This document shows positions 8,060 to 15,622 of a stretch of DNA of 42,260 nt, one piece after another. A program made the translations under genes and the position numbers. Every line of letters begins with the position of its first letter. Position 1 is the stretch's first letter. The notes under the pieces were generated by a model. That model saw only the letters and a list, made by a program, of their open reading frames with translations. It was not told where the DNA came from and did not search any database. Source of the DNA: Streptomyces sp. NRRL S-244 (GTDB lineage: Bacteria; Actinomycetota; Actinomycetes; Streptomycetales; Streptomycetaceae); the NCBI RefSeq assembly GCF_000717915.1, contig NZ_JOCX01000036.1, positions 1-42,260 of the forward strand, in the 5' to 3' direction.

Positions 8060-9001
8060 CTACGGGCAGCGGATGACCTGGCCCGCGTACGAGAGGTTGC
8101 CGCCGAAGCCGAAGAGGAGGACCGGGGCGCCGGTCGGGATCTCGCCGCGCTGGATCAGCTTCGAGAGCGCCATCGGGATGCTCGCGGCCGAGGTGTTGCC
8201 GGAGTCCACGACATCGCGGGCGACGACCGCGTTCACGGCGCCGATCTTGGCGGCGAGCGGCTCGATGATCCGCAGGTTCGCCTGGTGCAGGACGACGGCG
8301 GCCAGCTCCTCGGGGGAGATCCCGGCCTTCTCGCACACCTTGCGCGCGAGCGCCGGGAGCTGGCTGGTGGTCCAGCGGTAGACGGACTGGCCCTCCTGGG
8401 CGAAGACCGGCGGGGAGCCCTCGATGCGGACCGCGTGGCCCATCTCCGGGACCGAACCCCACAGGACCGGGCCGATGCCGGGGTCCTCGCAGGCCTCGAC
8501 CACGGCCGCGCCCGCACCGTCGCCGGTCAGCACGCAGGTGGTCCGGTCGGTCCAGTCGGTGATCTCGGTCATCTTGTCGGCGCCGATGACCAGGGCGCGG
8601 GTGGCGGAGCCGGCCCGGATCGCGTGGTCGGCGGTGGCCAGGGCGTGGGTGAAGCCCGAGCAGACGACGTTGAGGTCCATGACGGCGGGGCTGCCGCCCA
8701 TGCCCAGCTTGGCCGCCACGCGGGCGGCCATGTTGGGCGAACGGTCGATCGCGGTGGAGGTGGCCACCAGGACGAGGTCGATGTCGTCGGGGGTCAGCCC
8801 GGCGCCGGCGAGGGCCTTGCCCGCGGCGTGGAAGGCCAGCTCGTCCACCGGTTCGTCGGGGCCCGCCATGTGCCGGGTCTTGATGCCGACCCGGGAGCGG
8901 ATCCACTCGTCGTTGGTGTCGACCATCGCCGCGAGGTCCTCGTTGGTGATCACTTTCGCGGGCTGGTAGTGCCCTAGCGCCACCACGCGTGAACCGGTCA
9001 T
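8060..9001 (-). CDS. Beta-ketoacyl-ACP synthase III (KAS III / FabH-like)
   Basis: A 313-aa thiolase-fold enzyme that condenses an acyl-CoA primer with malonyl-ACP to begin fatty acid or polyketide chains. The catalytic triad is visible: Cys in DLNVVCSGFTHA (near 113), His in VVLHQANLRIIEPLA (near 238) and Asn in VDSGNTSAASIPMAL (near 268), followed by the C-terminal GFGGNLSYAG. Length is normal for the family. The start MTGSRVVALGHYQPAKV has AAGGGGGA about ten bases upstream. It is not next to fabD, acpP or fabF, so it may be a second, specialised KAS III rather than the housekeeping copy in the main fab operon; this is inference from context. Confidence 0.93.
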   Translation of the reverse strand: MTGSRVVALGHYQPAKVITNEDLAAMVDTNDEWIRSRVGIKTRHMAGPDEPVDELAFHAAGKALAGAGLTPDDIDLVLVATSTAIDRSPNMAARVAAKLGMGGSPAVMDLNVVCSGFTHALATADHAIRAGSATRALVIGADKMTEITDWTDRTTCVLTGDGAGAAVVEACEDPGIGPVLWGSVPEMGHAVRIEGSPPVFAQEGQSVYRWTTSQLPALARKVCEKAGISPEELAAVVLHQANLRIIEPLAAKIGAVNAVVARDVVDSGNTSAASIPMALSKLIQRGEIPTGAPVLLFGFGGNLSYAGQVIRCP

Positions 9002-9218
9002 AGGCGGGGTCCCCCTTAAGCGGAAGTCAGGATCACCCAGCTTGACCTGCTACTGGTGGGTACAGGTGCACGTGACCCAACAGGATTACCGCCCCTGAAT
9101 TTGGAGATTCCGGAGGATCTTCCTGCCGGGAGCGCCGCGCGACGGCGATCCGCGAGAATGGGCTCGTCAGCTGCACGACGGAGTGCGCGACGAGGAGAGA
9201 ACGGGCGGGCTGATCACC

Positions 9219-10055
9219 ATGGGACGGGTCACCGAGCGCCGTCGTGTCATCCGGGTACGCAACGGGGAGGCCGGGGTCCGCCCGGACACGCTGGTCGCCG
9301 AGGAGCCGCTGGAGATACGGCTGAACGGCAAGCCGCTGGCCATCACCATGCGCACCCCCGGCGACGATTTCGCGCTGGCCGTGGGTTTCCTGGTGAGCGA
9401 GGGAGTCCTCGCCGCCGCGTCGGACGTACGGGCCGTGACCTACTGCGAGGGGGCCACGGAGGACGGCTCGAACACCTACAACGTGGTCAACGTGCAGCTC
9501 GCGCCCGACGTTCCCTTGCCGGACATCACCCTCGAACGGAACGTCTACACCACCTCCTCCTGCGGCCTGTGCGGAAAGGCCAGCCTGGACGCGGTGCGCA
9601 CGGCGACCCGCTTCCCGCTCCAGCGGAGCGCGGCCGACGACGCCGTACGGATTCCCGCGCAGCTCCTCGGCGAGCTGCCGGACCGGCTCCGCGCGGCGCA
9701 GAAGGTGTTCGACCGCACCGGCGGGCTGCACGCGGCCGGGCTGTTCTCTCCGGAGGGCCGGCTGCTGGACGTGCGGGAGGACGTCGGCCGGCACAACGCC
9801 GTGGACAAGATCGTCGGCCGGGCGTTCCAGGCCGGCCGCCTCCCGCTGGACGGCGCGGTCCTGCTGGTGTCGGGCCGGGCCTCGTTCGAGCTGGCGCAGA
9901 AGGCGGTGATGGCGGGCATACCGGTGCTGGCCGCCGTCTCGGCCCCGTCCTCGCTGGCCGTGGACCTGGCCCTGGAGTCGGGCCTGACGCTGGTCGGCTT
10001 CCTGCGCGGGCCGAACATGAACATCTACGCGGGCGAGGAGCGGATCACGCTGTAG
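9219..10055 (+). CDS. fdhD: Formate dehydrogenase accessory sulfurtransferase FdhD
   Basis: About 278 aa from ATG 9219. FdhD moves sulfur from a cysteine desulfurase to the bis-MGD cofactor of formate dehydrogenase, and so activates it. The redox-active motif CGLC lies in [12 protein letters not shown] (near residue 114). Other family marks are [31 protein letters not shown], the [13 protein letters not shown] segment and the [14 protein letters not shown] end. A GTG at 9183 gives a 12-residue longer protein; I prefer [13 protein letters not shown] because family members start there, although the GAGGAGAG upstream is rather distant. No formate dehydrogenase subunit lies in the window. Confidence 0.95.
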   Translation: MGRVTERRRVIRVRNGEAGVRPDTLVAEEPLEIRLNGKPLAITMRTPGDDFALAVGFLVSEGVLAAASDVRAVTYCEGATEDGSNTYNVVNVQLAPDVPLPDITLERNVYTTSSCGLCGKASLDAVRTATRFPLQRSAADDAVRIPAQLLGELPDRLRAAQKVFDRTGGLHAAGLFSPEGRLLDVREDVGRHNAVDKIVGRAFQAGRLPLDGAVLLVSGRASFELAQKAVMAGIPVLAAVSAPSSLAVDLALESGLTLVGFLRGPNMNIYAGEERITL

Positions 10056-10099
10056 CGGTCCGCCGGTCCGCCGGTCCGCCGTTTCTGCCGGTCCGCCGT
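10056..10099. repeat. GGTCCGCC tandem repeat between convergent genes
   Basis: Three perfect 8-bp copies of GGTCCGCC follow the fdhD stop, and a fourth comes after a GTTTCTGCC insertion. The 52-bp gap to the next convergent gene holds little else. Confidence 0.75.
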
Positions 10100-10107
10100 T
10101 TCCGGGG

Positions 10108-10545
10108 TCAGCGGCCCCGGCGGGCGCGGCCCTTGGCGGCCGGCTTGGCCTTGGCCTCCGGCTTCGGCGGGTCGATGCGGTGGAGGTCCAGGGTCGCCGG
10201 GATCGGCGTGACGCCCGGACCGCCGGACTGCGCCCACGCGATGACCTCGTCGGTCGCGGTGTCGTCCAGCGCCCAGCCGAACCAGGCCGCGCGGGCGCCC
10301 CGGCGGCGCGCCTCGGTGGTGGGCTGGACCACGATGACATTGGCCTGGGCGCACGGCCCGAGGCAGTCGCTCGTACGGACGGCCAGCCGGCCCCCCGACG
10401 CCGCGGCGGCCTCGCGCAGCCGGGTCAGCTGCCCGGCGTGGTCCGAGCCGGGGTTCTTGCGGGGGTCCCCACAGCAGCAGCCGCGGCAGACCACGAGGGT
10501 GCAGGGGCGTTCGGCGTGGGCGGCGAGCGGGCGTATCCAGGTCAC
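10108..10545 (-). CDS. Thioredoxin-like (2Fe-2S) ferredoxin-type protein
   Basis: A 145-aa small protein with a cysteine pattern CTLVVCRGCCCG ... TSDCLGPCAQANVIVVQP. This resembles thioredoxin-fold 2Fe-2S ferredoxins, in which four cysteines hold the cluster, with an extra pair of cysteines at the first site. The C-terminal 20 residues are Lys/Pro/Ala/Arg-rich and probably disordered. Start is GTG at 10545 (MTWIRPLAAHAERP). It converges on fdhD and is followed downstream on the opposite side by the transporter gene, so it is probably transcribed with or just after that gene (the transporter ends 10 bp upstream of this start). Electron transfer is a reasonable guess; partner unknown. Confidence 0.75.
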   Translation of the reverse strand: MTWIRPLAAHAERPCTLVVCRGCCCGDPRKNPGSDHAGQLTRLREAAAASGGRLAVRTSDCLGPCAQANVIVVQPTTEARRRGARAAWFGWALDDTATDEVIAWAQSGGPGVTPIPATLDLHRIDPPKPEAKAKPAAKGRARRGR

Positions 10546-10554
10546 CGCCGCACG

Positions 10555-11607
10555 CTACCGGGCCTGCGGTGCGGGGTGTTGGGCCTCGGGGGAGACCTCC
10601 ACCACATGCCCGGCGGGCAGTTCGGCGCCCGCCGCGGACTCGGCGTCCCGGGCGCGGCGGCGCGCCAGCACCGCGCACACCATCAGCTGCATCTGGTGGA
10701 ACAGCATCAGCGGCAGCACCGCGAGGCTCGCCTGGGCCCCGAACAGCACGCTGGCCATGGGCAGACCGGCCGCGAGGCTCTTCTTCGACCCCGCGAACTG
10801 GATCGCGATCCGGTCCGCCCGCTCGAACCCGAGCCGCTTCGCCCCGTACCAGCTCACCAGCAGCATGACGGCGAGCAGTACGGCCTCCACCGCCATCAGC
10901 GCGCCCAGGCGCGCGGCGCTGACCTGGTGCCAGACCCCGGCGGCCACGCCCGCGCCGAAGGCGGTGTACACGACGAGCAGGATCGAGCCGCGGTCGACGT
11001 AGCCGAGGGCCCTTTTCCGCCGGAGCAGGAAACCGCCGACCCAGGGGCGCAGGGCCTGGCCCAGCAGGAAGGGCAGCAGGAGCTGGACGACGATCTTGAG
11101 GAGGGAGCCGGGGGAGAACCCGCCCCCGCTGCCGCCGAGCAGCCCGGCGGCGAGGAGCGGGGTGAGGACGATGCCGGCGAGGCTGGAGAAGGAGCCCGCG
11201 CAGATCGCGGCGGGCACGTTGCCGCGGGCGATCGAGGTGAACGCGATCGAGGACTGGATCGTCGAGGGGACGAGGCAGAGGAAGAGCAGCCCGCTGTAGA
11301 GCGGGGGCGTGAGGACGGTGGGGACCAGCCCCCGGGCGGCCAGGCCGAGCACCGGGAAGAGAACGAACGTACAGGCCAGCACGGTGAGGTGGAGCCGCCA
11401 GTGGCGCAGGCCGTCGAGGGCCTCGCGGGTGGAGAGCCGGGCGCCGTAGAGGAAGAAGAGCAGGGCCACGGCCCCGGTGGCGGCGCCCTCGGCGACGGAG
11501 GCGGCGAGGCCGCGGGCGGGCAGCAGGGCGGCGAGGGCGACGGCGGCGAGGAGGGCCGGGATCCACGGGTCCAGGGGCAGCCGGGCGGGTAGGTGCGGGC
11601 GGCGCAT
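10555..11607 (-). CDS. Bile acid:sodium symporter-like (BASS / SBF_like) transporter
   Basis: A 350-aa polytopic membrane protein with about nine or ten hydrophobic helices. The segments FLYGARLSTREALDGLRHWRLH, FLCLVPSTIQSSIAFTSIARGNVPAAICAGSFSSLAGI and RIAIQFAGSKKSLAAGLPMASVLF are characteristic of the YfeH/SLC10A7-type branch of the BASS superfamily. ATG 11607 was chosen because it opens the conserved N-terminus and has GGAGAG upstream; the longer reading frame runs antisense through the LysR gene. It is divergent from the LysR regulator, with 160 bp between, which suggests that regulator controls it. The last 30 residues are polar. The substrate (an organic anion) is not known. Confidence 0.9.
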   Translation of the reverse strand: MRRPHLPARLPLDPWIPALLAAVALAALLPARGLAASVAEGAATGAVALLFFLYGARLSTREALDGLRHWRLHLTVLACTFVLFPVLGLAARGLVPTVLTPPLYSGLLFLCLVPSTIQSSIAFTSIARGNVPAAICAGSFSSLAGIVLTPLLAAGLLGGSGGGFSPGSLLKIVVQLLLPFLLGQALRPWVGGFLLRRKRALGYVDRGSILLVVYTAFGAGVAAGVWHQVSAARLGALMAVEAVLLAVMLLVSWYGAKRLGFERADRIAIQFAGSKKSLAAGLPMASVLFGAQASLAVLPLMLFHQMQLMVCAVLARRRARDAESAAGAELPAGHVVEVSPEAQHPAPQAR

Positions 11608-11702
11608 GTACGGGGACTCTCCGGTCGGTGGCTCGTCTGGCGGGGCCCCTTCATCGTCGTGGGCGGAGCGGTGATCGGGAAACCTGCACACCACACTTAC
11701 TG

Positions 11703-11721
11703 TCATCGCGCTTCGTGATGA
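11703..11721. promoter_or_regulatory. LysR-type operator candidate
   Basis: TCATCGCG-CTT-CGTGATGA is a 19-bp inverted repeat with 8-bp arms and one mismatch, containing a T-N11-A core as LysR-type regulators use. It lies 47 bp before the LysR start and about 100 bp before the divergent transporter start. Confidence 0.55.
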
Positions 11722-11767
11722 CCGTGCCACCATGGGAGAAATGAGAGGCATGGGAGCCAGGGGTGCC

Positions 11768-12619
11768 ATGTACGACCCGGTCCAGCTGCGCACCTTCCTC
11801 ACGGTGGCCCAGACGCTCAGCTTCACGCAGGCCGCGGGCCGCCTGGGCGTCCGGCAGTCCACGGTCAGCCAGCACGTACGGCGGCTGGAGGAGGCGACGG
11901 GCCGGCCGCTCTTCCTGCGGGACACGCACAGCGTGGAGCTGACGGAGGACGGCGAGGCGCTGCTGGGCTTCGCCCGGACCATCCTGGAGGCGCACGAGCG
12001 CGCGGCGGCCTACTTCACCGGGACCCGGCTGCGCGGGCGGCTGCGGTTCGGGGCGTCGGAGGACTTCGTGCTGACCCGGCTGCCGGAGATCCTGGAGGGC
12101 TTCCGCCACGAGCACCCCGAGGTGGACCTGGAGCTGTCGGTCGAGCTGTCCGGGACCCTGCACGAACGGCTCGACGCGGGGCGGCTCGACCTCGTCCTGG
12201 CGAAGCGGCGCGGTCCGGGGGACGAGCGGGGCCGGCTGGTGTGGCGCGACCGGATGGTGTGGATCGGGGCGGAGGGGCTGCGAGTGGACCCGGACCGGCC
12301 CGTTCCGCTGATCGTCTTCCCGCCGCCGGGGATCACCCGGGCCCGGGCGCTGGAGGTGCTGGAGCGGGACGGGCGGGGCTGGCGGATCGCCTGTACGAGC
12401 GGCAGCCTGAGCGGGCTGGTCGCGGCGGCCCGGGCCGGGCTGGGGGTGATGGCCCACACCCGCGGGCTCATCCCGCCGGGGCTCGTGAGGGTGGCGGGGC
12501 TGCCGGACCTCGGATCGGTGGAGTTCGCGCTGCTGCGGGGCGGGCGGAGCTCCCCGGCGGCGGAGGCGCTGGCCTCCGCGATCCTCTCGGGCGCGGACCG
12601 CCTCACCCGCCCCGCCTGA
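11768..12619 (+). CDS. LysR-family transcriptional regulator
   Basis: A 283-aa regulator. The N-terminal winged helix is typical: LRTFLTVAQTLSFTQAAGRLGVRQSTVSQHVRRLEEATGRPLFLRD, where the recognition helix is QSTVSQHVRRLE. The remainder is a periplasmic-binding-protein-like effector domain. ATG 11768 (MYDPVQLRTFL) was chosen over ATG 11732 and 11750 since it is where the family usually begins and AGGGG precedes it; this also leaves the operator palindrome outside the gene. It is divergent from the BASS transporter, and LysR proteins often activate the divergent gene while repressing their own. The inducer is unknown. Confidence 0.93.
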   Translation: MYDPVQLRTFLTVAQTLSFTQAAGRLGVRQSTVSQHVRRLEEATGRPLFLRDTHSVELTEDGEALLGFARTILEAHERAAAYFTGTRLRGRLRFGASEDFVLTRLPEILEGFRHEHPEVDLELSVELSGTLHERLDAGRLDLVLAKRRGPGDERGRLVWRDRMVWIGAEGLRVDPDRPVPLIVFPPPGITRARALEVLERDGRGWRIACTSGSLSGLVAAARAGLGVMAHTRGLIPPGLVRVAGLPDLGSVEFALLRGGRSSPAAEALASAILSGADRLTRPA

Positions 12620-12642
12620 CCCGCCCCCTGACGTGCCTGCCC

Positions 12643-12672
12643 GACTGCCGCCGCGCGGGACGGGCGGCAGTC
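12643..12672. terminator. Bidirectional terminator between convergent genes
   Basis: GACTGCCGCC (12643-12652) pairs perfectly with GGCGGCAGTC (12663-12672), a 10-bp GC-rich stem with a 10-base loop. It overlaps the stop codon of the minus-strand gene and follows the LysR gene by 24 bp. Confidence 0.7.
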
Positions 12673-14494
12673 AGGTGCTGAGCACCACCAGACCCTCGGC
12701 CGTGCGCAGGGTGCCCGGGGTGAGCGGGGCGAAGGTGACCGGGAGGGACAGGCGGGGCGGGTCGGATTCCGGCAGGGGGTCGAAGAAGTACGCCGCCTCC
12801 GACGCCGTGTCGCTGACCAGGTGGGGGTCGGCCGGTGAAGCCGTGGAGCGGGTCAGCGGGGTGCGGAACAGCATCCGCAGGTGGCGCAGGGTTTCCGGGG
12901 TGACCCCGGACGGGTGCGGCGCGGGTGCGGTGGCCGGGGCGTCGGGGTCGTCCGCGGCGGTCGCGCCGACCGGGGCGTCCGGCGGGATGGCCCCCGACAG
13001 CAGCAGCGCCAAGAGCACCGGAACGGCCTTGCGGCGCAGTGCTTCCGTCGCCTCGTACAGCCGGTGCGCGTGCGTCGCGGGCAGCGACAGGGCGAGGCTC
13101 CCGGCGGCGTCGCCGGTCGCGATCGGCACCGCCGAGCACACCACGCCGGGGGAGTACTCGCGCAGGTCGAACACCGGCGCCCCCGGAGCCACCGCGTCGA
13201 GGGCGGTGAACAGGACCCGGCTGTCGGTGATCGTCTGCGGGGTGAGCCGGGCCGGCCGGTACCGGGCGACATGGTCGCGGCGCCGGTCGGCATCGAGCTG
13301 GGTCAACAGGCACTTGCCGACCGCGCTGGCGTGCGCGGCGGCCTTGAAGTCCACCCACTCCTGCACCGGCGGCGCCCCCGGCCCGTCCGCCATCTGCGTG
13401 ATCCTGACCTCCCCCTCGGCGTACCGGCTCAGGTACACCGCCGCGCCCGCGCTGTCCCGGGCCAGGGACAGCGTGCGCTGGAGCTGGCCCGCGAGCCCTC
13501 CGGCGCCGGCCGAGGCGAGCCGGTCGAGGGCGGGCCCGCGCGCGAAGACGCCCGCGCCCGGCCGGTACGCGTACTCCTCCTCGCACAGCATCGCCAGCAG
13601 CGGCCGCAGCTCCGCCTCGGCCAGGCCGGACTCCCGCCGCAGCTGGGCGGCCCGTACCCCCAGCGGATGCTTTTCGAGGACCCGTACGACGGCCAGCGCG
13701 CGCCGCGCCTGCGCCATGGCCTCGCTCGTACCCGGGGAACGGACCGGCCCGGACACCCGCGTCGCGCGCCGGCGCGGTACGGACCGCTCCGGCTCCGCCG
13801 CGACCGGGGGCGTCGGCCGGAACGCGGCCAGCGCCGACGGCAGTCCGGGCCTGGGCAGCGGCACCGGGCCCAGATCGGGATCGTCGAGCTGGTCGACGTA
13901 CCGCAGCACGGTGGCCTGCGCGCACAGCCGGACCTCGCGCAGATCCCGGCGGCCGCCCGGCCGGTAGCCGCGCCGGCCCAGTTCGCGCGCCCAGAAGCGG
14001 GCGTCGTGGTGCTCGCCGCGCCGGGAGTGGTCGAGGAAGAGGCAGTACGCGGCCGACGCGGTCCGCGCCCGCCCGGAACCGGCGGCGAACTGCCACCAGA
14101 AGCGGGCGCCCTCGCGCAGCCCGGCCAGGTGCAGCAGGCAGCCGAAGACCACGGCCCCGGCCAGATCGGTGTGCCCGCTCTCGGCGAAGGCCGTGAGCTG
14201 CGCCTCCGCCTTCGGGCCGCACACGGCGGCCAGGCAGACGGCCTTGAGGTCGCGCCGGGCGCGTTCGGAGTCGAGCGGGCAGTCCCGCGAGGGATCGCTC
14301 CACCCGTACGCGGCCCGGCGGCGGGCGGGCGCCGCGGCGGCCCGCCCCCGGGAGGCGCGCAGCAGCCGGGCCTCGGCCGCGCCCAGATCGTAGTGCGGGT
14401 ACCGGTCGCGGACGCCGGCCCGGGCCAGGAACTCGGCCAGGGAGCGGCGGCCGGCCTCGCCGCCGCGCTCCTCCTTGCCCTCGCGGCGCCTCAT
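12671..14494 (-). CDS. IclR-type regulator with long helical N-terminal extension
   Basis: A 607-aa protein. Residues about 250-320 form an IclR-like helix-turn-helix (RALAVVRVLEKHPLGVRAAQLRRESGLAEAELRPLLAMLCEEEYAYR), and about 335-510 an IclR effector-binding domain (VDFKAAAHASAVGKCLLTQL ... DLREYSPGVVCSAVPI). The first 250 residues are Ala/Arg/Leu-rich helices (LTAFAESGHTDLAGAVVFGCLLHLAGLREGARFWWQFAAG) like TPR-type proteins seen with Streptomyces sigma-like factors. ATG 14494 overlaps the stop of the sigma gene as ATGA, so translation is coupled. An IclR protein usually has about 250 residues; this is more than twice that. It probably acts with the sigma-like protein, perhaps as its partner or modulator; that is inference. 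Confidence 0.78.
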   Translation of the reverse strand: MRRREGKEERGGEAGRRSLAEFLARAGVRDRYPHYDLGAAEARLLRASRGRAAAAPARRRAAYGWSDPSRDCPLDSERARRDLKAVCLAAVCGPKAEAQLTAFAESGHTDLAGAVVFGCLLHLAGLREGARFWWQFAAGSGRARTASAAYCLFLDHSRRGEHHDARFWARELGRRGYRPGGRRDLREVRLCAQATVLRYVDQLDDPDLGPVPLPRPGLPSALAAFRPTPPVAAEPERSVPRRRATRVSGPVRSPGTSEAMAQARRALAVVRVLEKHPLGVRAAQLRRESGLAEAELRPLLAMLCEEEYAYRPGAGVFARGPALDRLASAGAGGLAGQLQRTLSLARDSAGAAVYLSRYAEGEVRITQMADGPGAPPVQEWVDFKAAAHASAVGKCLLTQLDADRRRDHVARYRPARLTPQTITDSRVLFTALDAVAPGAPVFDLREYSPGVVCSAVPIATGDAAGSLALSLPATHAHRLYEATEALRRKAVPVLLALLLSGAIPPDAPVGATAADDPDAPATAPAPHPSGVTPETLRHLRMLFRTPLTRSTASPADPHLVSDTASEAAYFFDPLPESDPPRLSLPVTFAPLTPGTLRTAEGLVVLST

Positions 14495-15210
14495 GACTCG
14501 GGTGATTCGGCTGGGTCGGCGCACTCCGCCGCGTCGGCCGGTTCGGCGGAGGCGTCGAGCATGCGCGCGAGCCGGCGGTGGGCCTGGCCGAGCTGCGAGC
14601 GGACGGTGGCCTCGTCGACGCCCATCACGGACGCGGCTTCCCCCGGGGTGCACTGGAGCCCGTACCGCAGCAGCACGGCGTCGCGCTGGCGCTCGGCGAG
14701 CCGGGAGACGGCGGAGTAGAAGCGGATGGTGTCGGTCAGCACCTCGCACTGCTCATCGGCCCGGGCCTCCTTGAGGGCGGCCTCGAAGGCGCTGATGTCC
14801 ATCGGCTCGGGCGCGGTCGGTTCGGACGTGGTCGGTTCGGACGTGGTCGGTTCGGGCACGGTCGGTTCGGCCGGGAAGGCGCCGCGCGCTCCGCGCCGCT
14901 GCTGCCGGTCGACCAGCCGCTGCTTGAGGATGGTCCAGGCGTAGGCGTCGAGCCGGTCCATGTGGAGCATGCGTAACCACTCGTTCATGATCGAGTCGAA
15001 GGTGGCGTCCACCGCGTCCTCGGCAGCCGCGTCGGAGCCCAGCTGCAGGTACGCGAAACGCATGTACGAGGGCCGCCGGTTGGCGTGGAAGGCCCAGTAC
15101 GACAGGCGTGCCGTCGGGTCCCACTGGCTCATGGGCGTCGGCCGCCGCCGTCGGCTGGGCAGTGGCAGTCCCACGGCCCCACCGGACTCCTCTGGTCCGC
15201 CATCACTCAC
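14491..15210 (-). CDS. Sigma-70-family (ECF-like) RNA polymerase sigma factor
   Basis: A 239-aa protein. The C-terminal region 4 is clear: LAERQRDAVLLRYGLQCTPGEAASVMGVDEATVRSQLGQAHRRLARML. The N-terminal part (MRFAYLQLGSDAAAEDAVDATFDSIMNEWLRML...DAYAWTILKQRLVDRQQRR) looks like region 2. Between them is a low-complexity linker of repeated Thr/Ser-Glu-Pro units. GTG 15210 was preferred over an internal ATG at 15132 because AGGTGAGGTGG lies at the right distance, while the internal site has no ribosome-binding site. Stop and next start overlap as ATGA with the IclR-type gene. No anti-sigma gene with a recognisable zinc motif is adjacent. Confidence 0.82.
   Translation of the reverse strand: MSDGGPEESGGAVGLPLPSRRRRPTPMSQWDPTARLSYWAFHANRRPSYMRFAYLQLGSDAAAEDAVDATFDSIMNEWLRMLHMDRLDAYAWTILKQRLVDRQQRRGARGAFPAEPTVPEPTTSEPTTSEPTAPEPMDISAFEAALKEARADEQCEVLTDTIRFYSAVSRLAERQRDAVLLRYGLQCTPGEAASVMGVDEATVRSQLGQAHRRLARMLDASAEPADAAECADPAESPES
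14813..14870. repeat. 15-bp tandem repeat in the sigma-factor linker
   Basis: About three and a half copies of a 15-base unit of the form GTGGTCGGTTCGGAC encode PEPTTSEPTTSEPTAPEP between the two sigma regions. Copy number may vary between strains. Confidence 0.8.
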
Positions 15211-15622
15211 CGTTCCACCTCACCTCGTCCCCTGTGCGCGGACAGCCTGGCAGTGCGGGCGTACCCGGGGAGCGCAGAAGAGAGACGTCGAGAGATTACG
15301 TTCGGTGATGATCGGCCGATGACCGAGTTCGACCGCGCACGCGCCCACTCCGTGCGTACGCATATGCCGGAGCCAAGCCGGGCCGCCGTGCACCGGCGTG
15401 CGCCCCGTGGACCGGTGTCCGCGATGATCCGGTCCGGCTGTAGCATGGGCCCATTGCGAGGGCCGTGACGCAGAGGTCACCACCCTCGCTTTTGCGTTAC
15501 ACCCACCGACGTCCACCCCACGAAAATGCGGCACGTGGCCTTTCGGCGGTTCGATACCATGAACCGCATCACAATCCGTCACGTCACGTTGTCACCGCAT
15601 AGATGAAATGGAGCATCCGAGG
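15211..15622. other. Gene-free interval between the sigma factor and metG
   Basis: About 410 bp without a supportable gene. It holds the divergent promoters of the sigma operon and metG and one strong hairpin (next entry). A TAGCAT at 15441-15446 could be a -10 element but no good -35 was found with it. Several short frames here have no ribosome-binding site or recognisable content. Confidence 0.6.
15456..15493 (+). terminator. Intrinsic-terminator-like hairpin in the metG upstream region
   Basis: GCGAGGG (15456-15462) pairs with CCCTCGC (15483-15489), with an inner stem GTGAC/GTCAC, followed directly by TTTT. It sits 130 bp before the metG start and reads in the metG direction. It could be an attenuator in the metG leader or the end of a short RNA. 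No T-box or SAM-riboswitch consensus was seen. Confidence 0.6.

Noticed and set aside
8030..8060. GCGGATCCGC palindrome downstream of the KAS III gene as a terminator
   Set aside because: The surrounding stem is interrupted and there is no T-tract; too weak to annotate.
9002..9218. Regulatory site or small gene between KAS III and fdhD
   Set aside because: 217 bp of divergent promoter region without a convincing palindrome or promoter pair.
11608..11982. N-terminal extension of the BASS transporter into the LysR gene
   Set aside because: No conserved content, and it would cover the divergent promoter and the LysR N-terminus.
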